DNA from: Acidimicrobiia bacterium
GTDB taxonomy: Bacteria; Actinomycetota; Acidimicrobiia; IMCC26256
Assembly: GCA_023262065.1 (NCBI GenBank)
Contig: JALRDW010000240.1
Span: forward strand, 1 to 27,801
Reading direction: 5' to 3'
Length of the DNA: 27,801 nucleotides
Numbering within the stretch: the stretch's first letter is position 1; every line of letters starts with the position of its first letter. A program made the position numbers and the translations under genes. Shown here piece after piece: positions 1-7,136 of the stretch. Below the pieces are notes generated by a model. It had not been told where the DNA came from and ran no database searches. It saw only the letters and a program-made list of their open reading frames with translations.

Positions 1-738
1 GCCCGGCGGACCTACGACCGGACGGTGGCGGCGGCGGATCGGGCGGTGCGCGACCTCGAGCGGACCCGGGACGACGAGTTGCGGCGGGCGCGGATGCACC
101 TCGCCGCAGCCGAGGACCCGCGCGGGGGTCGCGTCGCCGAGTACTGCGGTATCGAACTCTACGAGCGCGTCCTCATCACGCCGAGTGGGGTCGAGGTGCT
201 GCTGCGCGGTGCGAGCGCATCGGTCGACTCGGGGGGATCGCTGGCGGTCACCCACCGGCCGACGCTGACGCGGGCCGCCGCGGGCGGTCTGCTGTTCGGG
301 CCCATCGGCGTGCTCGGTTCGCTCGCGGCGCGCAAGCGGGAGGTCCACGACGGGCGCGAGGTGTACCTGCAGATCGACACCGAACTCGGCGCCCTCGTCG
401 TGCAGTGCCCGGGATCTGACGGCCTCGTCGCCCGGCAGTTCGCCACCACGATCGGCAACCTGGCCCGGGGCCTCGATGCGCTCGACCGCGAGCGGGCGGC
501 GGTCGCGGCGGCGGCACGGGTCGCGATCGCCCGCCTCGAGGCCGACACGCGCGCGCTCGACGCCGCACGGGCCGAGGCGGCCCGAGCCCGGACCGACCCG
601 GGCCTCCTCGGGGCGATCGAGGCGGCCGGACGCACGGTGGCCGCGCTCGAGGCCGGGCCGCCGACGGGCCCACCCGCGGGGGAGCCCGCCGGCGGCGATC
701 CGGGCGCGGGCGATTCGGGACCCAAGCCCCTGCCGTGA
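1..738 (+). CDS. Hypothetical coiled-coil protein, 5' end outside window
   Basis: The frame is open from the first base and ends at TGA 736-738. A GTG at 25 could be called as start, but the residues before it (ARRTYDRT) continue the same Arg/Asp-rich helical stretch, so I think the true start lies upstream. The visible part has an N-terminal charged helix, then a compact beta-rich segment (about residues 40-145 counted from GTG 25) with the short hydrophobic stretch AAAGGLLFGPIGVLGSLAA. This is followed by an Ala/Arg-rich heptad-like helix and a Pro/Gly-rich tail. The segment EVYLQIDTELGALVVQCPG followed by ARQFATTIGNLA resembles the small PH-like domains seen in actinobacterial proteins of unknown function. 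I do not recognise a named family. No catalytic motif is visible, and the coiled coil suggests a structural or scaffolding role (inference). Confidence 0.7.
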   Translation, partial: ARRTYDRTVAAADRAVRDLERTRDDELRRARMHLAAAEDPRGGRVAEYCGIELYERVLITPSGVEVLLRGASASVDSGGSLAVTHRPTLTRAAAGGLLFGPIGVLGSLAARKREVHDGREVYLQIDTELGALVVQCPGSDGLVARQFATTIGNLARGLDALDRERAAVAAAARVAIARLEADTRALDAARAEAARARTDPGLLGAIEAAGRTVAALEAGPPTGPPAGEPAGGDPGAGDSGPKPLP

Positions 739-799
739 TGCGGCCCCGGGGTGCACGATGCCCGTGACGGCCCGCGCGCGACGGGCCGGAGGAGGCACG

Positions 800-1501
800 A
801 TGCGAGCATCCCGATCCCGGACGGTCCGACGGCTCGGCGTCGCCGTACTCGTCGTGGCGCTCGCGGCATGCGGCGGGTCGGAATCGGCGGACGACACGAC
901 GACCTCGTCGAGTCGGCGGACGACCACGAGTTCCTCGTCCACGACGACCGTTCCGGTGGACACCTCGATCGCGGTGTTCCCGGTCGGGGCCTCCACGTTC
1001 ACCGCGCCCGAGGAGGTCGCCCGCGCGTTCGTCGCGGACTACGTGGGCTTCACCGAGCCGATCGTGGGGACGATGGCGGCGGGCGACACGCGCTCCGGCG
1101 AGGTGCCCGTCCGGACCACGGAACGGGGTCCGGTCACCACGGTGCTGGTCCGCCAACTCGACGGCGTCCACTGGTGGGTGCTGGGGGCATCGAGCCCCAA
1201 CCTCATCCTCGACTCGCCGGCGGCCAACGAGGTGATCGGGTCCCCCGTGACGCTGCGCGGGAGGAGCACGGCCTTCGAGGCGCAGATCCGGACGGAGGTG
1301 CGCCAGGACGGCACCGCACCGCCGCTCGGTGAGGGCACGGCGATGGGCGGCTCGATGGGGGAGATGGGTCCGTTCTCCGACGTGCTCGCGTTCACCCGGC
1401 CCTCGGCGGCCCGTGGCGCGGTGATGCTCTCGACCCGGTCGATGATGGACGGCACGATCGCCGAGGCGACGGTGGTGCGGATCGCGTTCGGCATCGAGTA
1501 G
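800..1501 (+). CDS. Secreted Gmad2-domain lipoprotein
   Basis: This 233-residue protein starts at ATG 800, preceded by a strong GGAGGAGG ribosome site. A short signal peptide ([15 protein letters not shown]) ends in a lipobox with the lipidated Cys at residue 24. A Ser/Thr-rich linker (residues 33-52) follows. The rest looks like an N-terminal accessory domain plus a C-terminal Gmad2 (immunoglobulin-like, spore-germination associated) domain: [25 protein letters not shown], about residues 132-156, and the G-E-M-G-P-F turn near 187-192 are typical. Gmad2 domains occur in many non-sporulating actinobacteria as extracytoplasmic lipoproteins of unknown ligand. A 7-bp GC hairpin (768-774/782-788) lies just before the ribosome site. 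The longer in-frame ORF upstream of 800 overlaps the previous gene and lacks a signal peptide, so I rejected it. Confidence 0.85.
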   Translation: MRASRSRTVRRLGVAVLVVALAACGGSESADDTTTSSSRRTTTSSSSTTTVPVDTSIAVFPVGASTFTAPEEVARAFVADYVGFTEPIVGTMAAGDTRSGEVPVRTTERGPVTTVLVRQLDGVHWWVLGASSPNLILDSPAANEVIGSPVTLRGRSTAFEAQIRTEVRQDGTAPPLGEGTAMGGSMGEMGPFSDVLAFTRPSAARGAVMLSTRSMMDGTIAEATVVRIAFGIE

Positions 1502-1560
1502 CCGCCCTCCGTTCACCGCAGCGCCACCCGGCGGTCGGGCCCGCGTGCGACGATGCGGTC

Positions 1561-2019
1561 ATGACCGCATCGAGCGAGACCAACCCCTCCGAGGCCCGCC
1601 TGCCGGCGCGCAAGCGGATCGCCCTCGTCGCCCACGACCACGAGAAGGAGCACCTCCTCGAGTGGGCGCGGGAGCACCGTGACGTGCTCGCCGAGCACAC
1701 GCTGTGCGCGACGGGCACGACGGGCGGCCTGCTGGCCTCGGCTCTCGACCTCCCCATCGAACGGCTCCGATCCGGTCCACTCGGCGGTGATCAGCAGATC
1801 GGGGCGCGCATCGCCGACTACGGCATCGACATGCTGCTGTTCTTCTGGGATCCGCTCGAGCCGCAACCGCACGATCCCGATGTGCGCGCGCTGCTGCGCA
1901 TCGCCGTCGTGTGGAACATCCCGGTCGCGTGCAACCGCTCGACCGCGGACTTCCTCGTGAGCTCGCCGCTGTTCTCGGCGGAGTACGACCGGCAGGTCGC
2001 GCCGCACGTCGCCGCCTGA
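1561..2019 (+). CDS. mgsA: Methylglyoxal synthase
   Basis: MgsA converts dihydroxyacetone phosphate to methylglyoxal and phosphate, a bypass of lower glycolysis that relieves phosphate limitation or sugar-phosphate stress. The 152-residue length equals that of the Escherichia coli enzyme. Family landmarks are all present: VAHDHEKE (H25, equivalent to E. coli H19), the phosphate-binding TGTTG at 51-55, [11 protein letters not shown] with the catalytic Asp D77, and [20 protein letters not shown] with H104 and D107. [14 protein letters not shown] is also typical. ATG 1561 has no Shine-Dalgarno sequence. The hexamer GACGAT sits six bases before it, so a leaderless mRNA is possible but weakly supported. 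The gene is convergent with the nitroreductase, with only 10 bases between stops. Cytoplasmic. Confidence 0.97.
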   Translation: MTASSETNPSEARLPARKRIALVAHDHEKEHLLEWAREHRDVLAEHTLCATGTTGGLLASALDLPIERLRSGPLGGDQQIGARIADYGIDMLLFFWDPLEPQPHDPDVRALLRIAVVWNIPVACNRSTADFLVSSPLFSAEYDRQVAPHVAA

Positions 2020-2029
2020 GCGGGGCGGG

Positions 2030-2686
2030 TCAGTCCCCGGGTCGGGTGCCCCAGCGGTCGAGGTGGGTCACCTCGGCCACCGGCAGCCGGGGCGCGGGCC
2101 TGAACGTCCCGCCGGTGAAGTACGCGACCGGGAGCAGCGCGGCCTGGGTGATGTGGTCCGGGATGCCCAGCACCTCGGCCGCCTCCCGCTCGTACATGAG
2201 GTGCAGCGTCGTCCATGCGGTGCCGAGGCCCCGGGCCCGCGCTGCGAGGGCGAAGGACCACACGGCGGGCAGGATCGAGCCGTAGGTCGAGGCCTGGGCG
2301 AGCACCCCCGCCTCCTCCACCCGGCCCTCGATGCAGGGCACGAGGTGCACCGGAACCTCGTGCAGGTGGTCGGCGAGGTACCGGGCGGAGTCGGCGACCT
2401 TCTCGCCGCTCGCCGCCCGCGGGTCGCCGGCCTCGTAGGCGGGTCGCGGGACCTGCATGTAGAGGTCGACCGCCTGCCGGTAGAGGCGGGCGAGTTCGGC
2501 GCGCTGGTCGCGGTCCCGCACGACGAGGAAGGACCAGCCCTGCCGGTTCGAGCCGGTCGGCGCCTGGAGTGCGACGTCGAGGCACTCGAGCACGAGGTCG
2601 AGCGGCACGTCACGGCCGAGGTCGAGCCGCTTGCGCACCGAGCGGGTCGTGCGCAGCAGTTCGTCGGCAGCGAGCAGATCGATCAT
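2030..2686 (-). CDS. Nitroreductase family FMN oxidoreductase
   Basis: This 218-residue protein has the nitroreductase fold signatures: RSVRKR at residues 15-20 and SNRQGWSFLVVRD at 46-58 (FMN ribityl/phosphate and ring contacts), and AARARGLGTAW followed by LGIPDHITQAALLPVAY in the C-terminal half. Family members use FMN and NAD(P)H to reduce nitroaromatics, quinones or enones, or to dehydrogenate substrates, and the true substrate cannot be read from sequence. ATG 2686 is chosen because AAGGGGA lies just upstream on the minus strand; the longer frame upstream runs into the terminator hairpin and the next gene. It is downstream of the nitrobindin-like gene on the same strand, separated by the hairpin at 2712-2742. 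Confidence 0.92.
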   Translation of the reverse strand: MIDLLAADELLRTTRSVRKRLDLGRDVPLDLVLECLDVALQAPTGSNRQGWSFLVVRDRDQRAELARLYRQAVDLYMQVPRPAYEAGDPRAASGEKVADSARYLADHLHEVPVHLVPCIEGRVEEAGVLAQASTYGSILPAVWSFALAARARGLGTAWTTLHLMYEREAAEVLGIPDHITQAALLPVAYFTGGTFRPAPRLPVAEVTHLDRWGTRPGD

Positions 2687-2711
2687 GGCGGTCCCCTTCG
2701 GTTCGGACGCG

Positions 2712-2742
2712 ACGAGGCCCCCGCGGTCCGCGGGGGCCTCGT
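2712..2742 (-). terminator. Strong hairpin between nitrobindin-like and nitroreductase genes
   Basis: Arms 2712-2726 and 2728-2742 are perfect 15-base inverted repeats around a single T, so the real loop must open a few pairs. The site lies 18 bases past the stop of the nitrobindin-like gene and 25 bases before the nitroreductase start. It could terminate the first transcript or act as an attenuator or processing site between the two genes. There is no T-tract, as is common in very GC-rich actinobacteria. Confidence 0.6.
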
Positions 2743-2760
2743 GCACTGCGGGAGGTCGGT

Positions 2761-3327
2761 TCAGCCGACCTTGCGGAGGGTGTTGCGGTCGGTGTGCTGC
2801 ACCGTGAGGCCCTTGGACTTGACCTCGTAGGTCGTGCACTCGTCGTAGGACCACGAGCCGTCACCGTTCACCGTGATGGAGCAGGTGTACTCGGGCGTGG
2901 TGGAGAACTCCTGGAGGTACTGGTTCGAGAGGATCCCGTAGGTGTTCGAACCGTTCTCGGCCGCCATGGTGAACGAGGTGGCGTCGGCCGTGGCGGTGCC
3001 CCCGGCGATCACGACCTGGCCGCGGGGCACCATGAAGCACCGCATGACCTGACCGGCCTTGGCGTCCCAGAGCCAGTAGCCGACCTCGGTGTGGAACGGC
3101 TCGTCCTCACCCTGCTTGAAGGCGGCCATGCGGTAGTCGAGCCCGAAGAGCTGCTGGGTCCCGTTGTCGACGGGGCCGAACGGCTTGAGCTCGACCTTCT
3201 CCCGGTACGGCGTCTCGCCGATCTGGCCCTCGGCGTGGTGGTAGGAGACGTCGAGGCCCTGGTCGCCCTCCCAGGTGCCCGCGAGGGCGGCGAGGGGTCC
3301 GAGGTCCTTGGGGTCGGGTGCGGGCAT
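2761..3327 (-). CDS. Nitrobindin-like heme-binding beta-barrel protein
   Basis: This is a 188-residue protein of the FABP-like/nitrobindin (THAP4 heme-binding domain) family. The N-terminal LGPLAALAGTWEGDQG (residues 9-24) is the family's G-T-W-x-G strand, and FHTEVGYWLWD (78-88) matches the family's H-x-E-x-GYW strand. The C-terminal VQHTDRNTL contains H178, positioned like the proximal heme-ligand histidine. Characterised members bind ferric heme in a 10-stranded barrel and isomerise peroxynitrite or bind NO. By comparison this protein should be a cytoplasmic heme sensor or scavenger of reactive nitrogen species (inference). ATG 3327 follows AAAGGAC. Divergent from bldD with a 166-base shared upstream region. 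Possible functional link with the downstream nitroreductase through nitrosative or redox stress. Confidence 0.8.
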   Translation of the reverse strand: MPAPDPKDLGPLAALAGTWEGDQGLDVSYHHAEGQIGETPYREKVELKPFGPVDNGTQQLFGLDYRMAAFKQGEDEPFHTEVGYWLWDAKAGQVMRCFMVPRGQVVIAGGTATADATSFTMAAENGSNTYGILSNQYLQEFSTTPEYTCSITVNGDGSWSYDECTTYEVKSKGLTVQHTDRNTLRKVG

Positions 3328-3350
3328 CGCAGGTCCTTTCGAGGGTGTCG

Positions 3351-3372
3351 CCGGATGGTCCTCCGGATGGTC
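3351..3372. repeat. 10-bp direct repeat upstream of the nitrobindin-like gene
   Basis: CCGGATGGTC occurs at 3351-3360 and again at 3363-3372, a 12-base period, and is followed by a partial third copy (tCCGG). It lies 23 bases upstream of the start codon at 3327, that is in the probable leader. It could be an operator or a chance slippage repeat. Confidence 0.4.
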
Positions 3373-3376
3373 TCCG

Positions 3377-3398
3377 GGGCCGGGAGGATACCCGGCCC
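3377..3398 (-). promoter_or_regulatory. Inverted repeat enclosing a -10-like TATCCT
   Basis: Perfect 8-base arms GGGCCGGG (3377-3384) and CCCGGCCC (3391-3398) flank the spacer at 3385-3390. On the minus strand this spacer reads TATCCT, which fits TANNNT. TTGGGA lies 19 bases further upstream as a weak -35. A dyad over the -10 of the nitrobindin-like gene is what a repressor site would look like. It does not match the published BldD box. Confidence 0.4.
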
Positions 3399-3493
3399 GG
3401 CGGCCCGGCTCCCAAGGCGGGCCCGGCCCCTCGGGCGGGGTCCGGCGGCCCGACGGTCCGGACGGGGGTCCGGGATGGGGCAGGATAGGGGCC

Positions 3494-4021
3494 GTGGCAG
3501 GACGTGACGGGACCAAGGGCGACGACGACTTCGAATCCGCGGCGGTGGCCCGGTTCGGTGTCGCGGTCGGTGAGCGGCTGCGCGCCGTGCGCATGCAGAA
3601 GGGCCTCTCGCTCTACGCGGTCGAGGTCGAGTCGGACCACGAGTTCAAGGCCTCGGTGCTCGGAGCGTACGAACGGGGCGAACGGGCCATCTCGGCCCCG
3701 CGGCTGCTGCGCCTCGCCGCCTTCTACGGCGTGCCCGCGGATGTGCTCGTCCCCCGGCCGGACGACGAGATCGTGCTCCCGGGGGCTGCGGCCACCGAGA
3801 GCCTGCGGCTCGACCTCGTGAAACTCGCCGACCTCCAGACCCCCGAGGCCGTGGCGATCTCCCGGTACGCCTCGGCGATCCAGATCCGCCGGGGTGACTT
3901 CGCGGGCAAGGTCATCACGCTTCGGCGCGACGACCTCACCGTGCTCGCCTCGGTGCTCGGCACCACCACCACGGCGCTCGTCGCCGACCTCGGGTCGCAG
4001 GGCCTCGTCGTCCCCTCGTGA
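3494..4021 (+). CDS. bldD: BldD-like c-di-GMP-responsive transcriptional regulator
   Basis: This 175-residue protein has an N-terminal HTH_3/XRE domain: ERLRAVRMQKGLSLYAVEVES at 27-47 and SVLGAYERGERAIS at 54-67, followed by LLRLAAFYGVPADVLVP. Its C-terminal domain is like that of Streptomyces BldD. The BldD c-di-GMP signature RGD-x8-RQDD is present as RGD (133-135), eight residues, RRDD (144-147), so ligand-controlled dimerisation is expected. BldD represses developmental genes in Streptomyces; here the regulon is unknown. Start GTG 3494 gives the normal length, whereas the longer frame to 3275 is Gly/Pro junk overlapping the divergent gene. CAGGAT lies 7 bases before GTG, so a leaderless mRNA is possible. 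The gene overlaps purU by GTGA. Confidence 0.93.
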   Translation: MAGRDGTKGDDDFESAAVARFGVAVGERLRAVRMQKGLSLYAVEVESDHEFKASVLGAYERGERAISAPRLLRLAAFYGVPADVLVPRPDDEIVLPGAAATESLRLDLVKLADLQTPEAVAISRYASAIQIRRGDFAGKVITLRRDDLTVLASVLGTTTTALVADLGSQGLVVPS

Positions 4022-4872
4022 CCCCGGCGTCGCCGCTCGCGGTCGTCATCCTCGTCGTCGCTCCGGACCGGCCGGGTCTCGTGGCCGACACCACGGTGTA
4101 CGTGCGTGAGGCCGGTGGCAACATCGAGGAGGCCGAGCAGCACACGATGCACGGCGGCACCTTCGTCCAGCGCATCCGCGCGACGTTCCCGCCGGGCCGG
4201 GAGCCCGCGGCGATCGAGCGGGACATCGCGGCCCTCACCGCGGGTCGCGTGCACGTGCACCGGGCCGGGGAGCGCACCCGGGCCGCGCTCTTCGTGTCGC
4301 GTCAGGGTCACGCCGCCTACGACGTCATGTCGCGGGTGGCGCTCGGCTCGTTGCCGCTCGATGTGACCTGCATCGTCTCGGACCATCCGATCCATGCGGA
4401 CCTCGCCCGGCGCTTCGAGGTCCCGTTCATCGAGGTCCCGGTCGCCGGCCGGGACCGGGAGGCGCACGAGGCCGAGGTCCTCGCAGCGCTGGCGCCCCAC
4501 CGGGTCGAGCTCGTGATCCTCGCCCGGTACATGCGGATCCTCACCGCCGGGTTCCTCGACCGCCTCGGGTGCCCGGCGATCAACGTCCACCACTCGCTGC
4601 TGCCGGCGTTCATCGGTGCCGGTGCGTACGAGCGGGCCTGGGCGCGCGGGGTCAAGCTCATCGGCGCCACCGCGCACTACGCCACGGTGGACCTCGATGA
4701 GGGGCCGATCATCGCCCAGGCCGCCACGCAGGCCTCGCACCGTGACGGCCCCGACGATCTCGCCCGACGCGGACGGGAACTCGAGTCGGCGGTGCTCGCC
4801 GAGGCTCTCGCGGCGCACTGCGAGCACCGGGTCGTCCTCGACGGCAACCGCACCATCATCTTCGAGGGCTGA
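4018..4872 (+). CDS. purU: Formyltetrahydrofolate deformylase
   Basis: PurU hydrolyses 10-formyltetrahydrofolate to formate and tetrahydrofolate, balancing the one-carbon pool. This 284-residue protein has an N-terminal ACT regulatory domain (about 1-85; VAPDRPGLVADTTVYVREAGGNI) and a C-terminal formyltransferase-fold hydrolase domain. Catalytic residues of the family are visible: N189 and H191 in INVHHSLLPAF, and D227 in HYATVDLDEGPII. ILARYMRIL (168-175) is also characteristic. The start GTG 4018 overlaps the bldD stop (GTGA), so translation is probably coupled. A very strong hairpin follows at 4905-4945. Cytoplasmic. Confidence 0.96.
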   Translation: MTPASPLAVVILVVAPDRPGLVADTTVYVREAGGNIEEAEQHTMHGGTFVQRIRATFPPGREPAAIERDIAALTAGRVHVHRAGERTRAALFVSRQGHAAYDVMSRVALGSLPLDVTCIVSDHPIHADLARRFEVPFIEVPVAGRDREAHEAEVLAALAPHRVELVILARYMRILTAGFLDRLGCPAINVHHSLLPAFIGAGAYERAWARGVKLIGATAHYATVDLDEGPIIAQAATQASHRDGPDDLARRGRELESAVLAEALAAHCEHRVVLDGNRTIIFEG

Positions 4873-4904
4873 CGCCACGCCGCCGATCGCGGGGGACCGA
4901 CGCG

Positions 4905-4945
4905 CGCGACGACGGCGGGACCGGTCCGGTCCCGCCGTCGTCGCG
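4905..4945. terminator. Bidirectional terminator-like hairpin between convergent genes
   Basis: Perfect 18-base arms 4905-4922 and 4928-4945 flank the 5-base loop GGTCC. The structure lies 32 bases past the purU stop and 19 bases past the stop of the convergent hydrolase gene. It therefore probably serves both transcripts. No T-tract follows on either strand. Confidence 0.7.
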
Positions 4946-4964
4946 TCACCGCTGGTGCAGCGGA

Positions 4965-5843
4965 CTAGCCGAGCTGCTGGCGCAGCCAGGCGGAGCCGCG
5001 GGCGACGATGTCACCGCGGGTCTCGGTGTGGTTCAGCAGGTCGTGGTTGTACCCCGGGTACCAGTGGACCGAGACGCTGGTCCCGGCGTTCCGGAGTGCC
5101 GTCGTGAGCAGCAGCGACTGGGACGGCACGATGATCGAGTCCTGCAGCCCGTGGAAGGCGAGGGTCGGGGCCTTGATCGCCGAGGCCGAGGCGACGACGT
5201 TCACGTCGGTGGGCAGCGGCACGCCGAAGCCCTGGACCTGGCCGGTGACCATGCCGGCGATGTCGATGATCGGGTTCGTCGCGCCGGTGCGGGCGGCCCG
5301 GAGGAGGGCGGCCCCGCCACCCCGGGAGAACCCGACGATGGCGAGCTGGTCGCTCGAGGCGCCGGTGGCCTGCAGGGTGGCGGACACGAGCGCCTCCACG
5401 GAGCCGACCGAGGCCTCCGAGACCCCGTCGAAGGTCGGGCCCTGGGCGCAGTCGGTGCGGAGGGAGTCGTTGGCGTCGGGGTAGGCGAACCAGCACCCGG
5501 CGGCGGTGTCGAAGCCCTGGGCCGCGAACTCGCGAGCGAGGCGGATGTAGTCGTCCTGGAGCCCGTCGCTGCCGGGCAGGATGAGGATGGCCGGGTGGGG
5601 GCCGTCGCCCTCGGCCCGGACGAGGGCGACGCGGACCTCACGGTCGGCGGCCGGCGTGGCGTACCACTCGACCCCGGCGGTGTCGGTGCTGTTCTCCGGT
5701 GCCGTGATGCGGGTGAACGCGGTGACCGGGAGGGCGCTGCAGGAGGCGGCGACGAGCGACAGGCCGACGACGGCGGCGATCGCGCTCACGCGGCGCTTCC
5801 AGGAGCGGCGTCCGGATCGGTCGGTGGGTTCGGTGGTGCCCAT
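4965..5843 (-). CDS. Dienelactone-hydrolase-like alpha/beta hydrolase, probable lipoprotein
   Basis: This 292-residue alpha/beta hydrolase has the DLH-type layout: AILILPGSDGLQDDYIRLAREFAAQGF (85-111) around the oxyanion region, the nucleophile elbow GFSRGG with S173, the acid D235 in HGLQDSIIVP, and the base H267 in YPGYNHDLL. An N-terminal basic stretch and hydrophobic segment (about 18-34) end in VAASC (C35), a weak lipobox, so the enzyme is probably exported. ATG 5843 is preferred. GTG 5870 in the same frame adds nine residues but has no ribosome site, whereas GAGGT precedes ATG 5843. Substrate unknown. Family members cleave lactones or esters. Confidence 0.85.
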   Translation of the reverse strand: MGTTEPTDRSGRRSWKRRVSAIAAVVGLSLVAASCSALPVTAFTRITAPENSTDTAGVEWYATPAADREVRVALVRAEGDGPHPAILILPGSDGLQDDYIRLAREFAAQGFDTAAGCWFAYPDANDSLRTDCAQGPTFDGVSEASVGSVEALVSATLQATGASSDQLAIVGFSRGGGAALLRAARTGATNPIIDIAGMVTGQVQGFGVPLPTDVNVVASASAIKAPTLAFHGLQDSIIVPSQSLLLTTALRNAGTSVSVHWYPGYNHDLLNHTETRGDIVARGSAWLRQQLG

Positions 5844-5948
5844 CTCGCTGTACCTCGTGCTCGGTGACACAGGAGGTATCGGCGCGGACGGGCTGGGTCT
5901 TGAGCCCCGGATCGCGTGGCGTCGTGCCGTCCCGGGGACACGGGGACG

Positions 5949-5983
5949 TGGGTCGGAGGACCCAGATCCGCGGGTCGACCCGC
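5949..5983 (-). terminator. Two adjacent dyads after the CapA-like gene
   Basis: TGGGTC (5949-5954) pairs with GACCCA (5959-5964) across a 4-base loop. GCGGGTCGACCCGC (5970-5983) is a perfect 14-base palindrome. Both lie 28-63 bases downstream of the CapA-like stop on the minus strand and are reasonable terminator or mRNA 3'-end structures, without a T-tract. The remaining bases up to 5844 show nothing else I can name. Confidence 0.4.
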
Positions 5984-6011
5984 AGTGGGGCGGTCGGCGT
6001 CGTGCGGCGGA

Positions 6012-7124
6012 TCAGGCGCCGAGACCGGCGCAGGCGCGTCGGTTCGCGAACTCGGCGAGGTCCTGGCTGCGGGCGGGTTCACCGAGCGCCCGCGGCAGGC
6101 CGCCGCTGATGCGGGCCGGCACCCACTCGTACCCGGTGATGCGCCGGCCGACCGCGGTCACCCGCAGCACGCCGGTGCGTCCGCTCTCGCCCGACTCGTT
6201 GTAGAAGACGAAGTTCCCGAGCCCGTAGTCCACGAACGCCTCGCCGAACCGTCCGCCGCCCTGCACCCGGTGGGCGTGCGACCCGACGACGATGTCGGCC
6301 CCGGCGGTGACGAGCGCTGCGGCGAGTTCGCGCTGGCGGGGCGTCGGGCAGGTGTTCCCCTCGGCGCCCCAATGGAGGTAGACGACCAGCGTGTCGGTGC
6401 CGCGACGCGCCGCTCGCACGGCGGCCTCGAGTCGCACCTGCTGGGCGCCCTTCGCCGAGGCCAGGCCGCCCTGGGTGTCCGTCGCGGTCCACGCGGGGAT
6501 GAGCCAGTCGTCGAGGACGTCCGTCGCTGCGAGCACCGCGATCCGCTGACCCCGGACGGTGGTCCGCCACGGTGCGTAGGCCTCGGTCGCGTTCGCGCCG
6601 ATGCCGAGCACGGGGATGCCGGCGCCGGCGCGTGCGGCCAGGCTGTCGGCGAGCCCCTCGGTCCCGAAGTCCATCCCGTGGTTGTTGGCCATCGTGGTGA
6701 CGTCGACCCCGGCGCTCCGCAGCGCGGTGAACGCCGAGGGCGGCGAGCGGAAGTTGTACGCCTTGTCCGACGGGGTGCCGCGCTCGGTGATGGCGGCCTC
6801 GAGGTTGACCATGGCGACATCGGCCCCTTCGAGCAGCGGAGCGACGGCACTCAGCGCGGTGCTCGGCTGGCCCAGGCGCGCCCGGAGGTTCCCCTCGAAG
6901 TGCACGTCACCGCCGAACGCGAAGGTGACGGGCTGCCCGTTGCCGTCGGGGCGGGAGGTCGTGGTGGTCGTCTCCGGCGGCTGCGTGGTCGCGGGCGTCG
7001 TCGTCGGTGTGGGGTCGACGGGCCCCGCTGAACGCGACTCCTCCCCGCCGATGAGGGTCGCCGCGCCGACTGCGGCGAGGACGACGGCGCCGGCGATGAG
7101 GGCGACCCGGAGGGGCGAGTGCAC
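6012..7124 (-). CDS. CapA-family (metallophosphatase-like) anchored surface protein
   Basis: This 370-residue protein has an N-terminal signal anchor (about 5-25), a Thr/Pro-rich linker (36-58), then a CapA/PgsA-type metallophosphoesterase-like domain. Conserved points are FAFGGDVHFEG (D73), MVNLEAAIT (N107, E109), TMANNHGMDFG (N147, N148, H149), VVYLHWGAEG and VVGSHAHRVQG. CapA proteins are linked to poly-gamma-glutamate export in Bacillus, but most actinobacterial homologues stand alone and are probably cell-surface hydrolases acting on unknown polymers. No CapB/CapC ligase genes are visible here. GTG 7124 lies 12 bases after the beta-propeller stop, so the two genes form an operon. Confidence 0.88.
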   Translation of the reverse strand: MHSPLRVALIAGAVVLAAVGAATLIGGEESRSAGPVDPTPTTTPATTQPPETTTTTSRPDGNGQPVTFAFGGDVHFEGNLRARLGQPSTALSAVAPLLEGADVAMVNLEAAITERGTPSDKAYNFRSPPSAFTALRSAGVDVTTMANNHGMDFGTEGLADSLAARAGAGIPVLGIGANATEAYAPWRTTVRGQRIAVLAATDVLDDWLIPAWTATDTQGGLASAKGAQQVRLEAAVRAARRGTDTLVVYLHWGAEGNTCPTPRQRELAAALVTAGADIVVGSHAHRVQGGGRFGEAFVDYGLGNFVFYNESGESGRTGVLRVTAVGRRITGYEWVPARISGGLPRALGEPARSQDLAEFANRRACAGLGA

Positions 7125-7136
7125 GGCGACGATCCG

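Noticed and set aside
248..1516. 422-codon minus-strand frame opposite the first two genes
   Set aside because: Arg/Pro/His low complexity, antisense to a signal-peptide-bearing lipoprotein with a good ribosome site.
3275..3493. Longer start for bldD
   Set aside because: The extra 73 residues are Gly/Pro/Arg junk and overlap the divergent nitrobindin-like gene; GTG 3494 gives the family length.
6012..7124. A capsule (poly-gamma-glutamate) synthesis operon
   Set aside because: Only the CapA-like gene is present; CapB/CapC-type ligase genes are missing and the partner is a beta-propeller.
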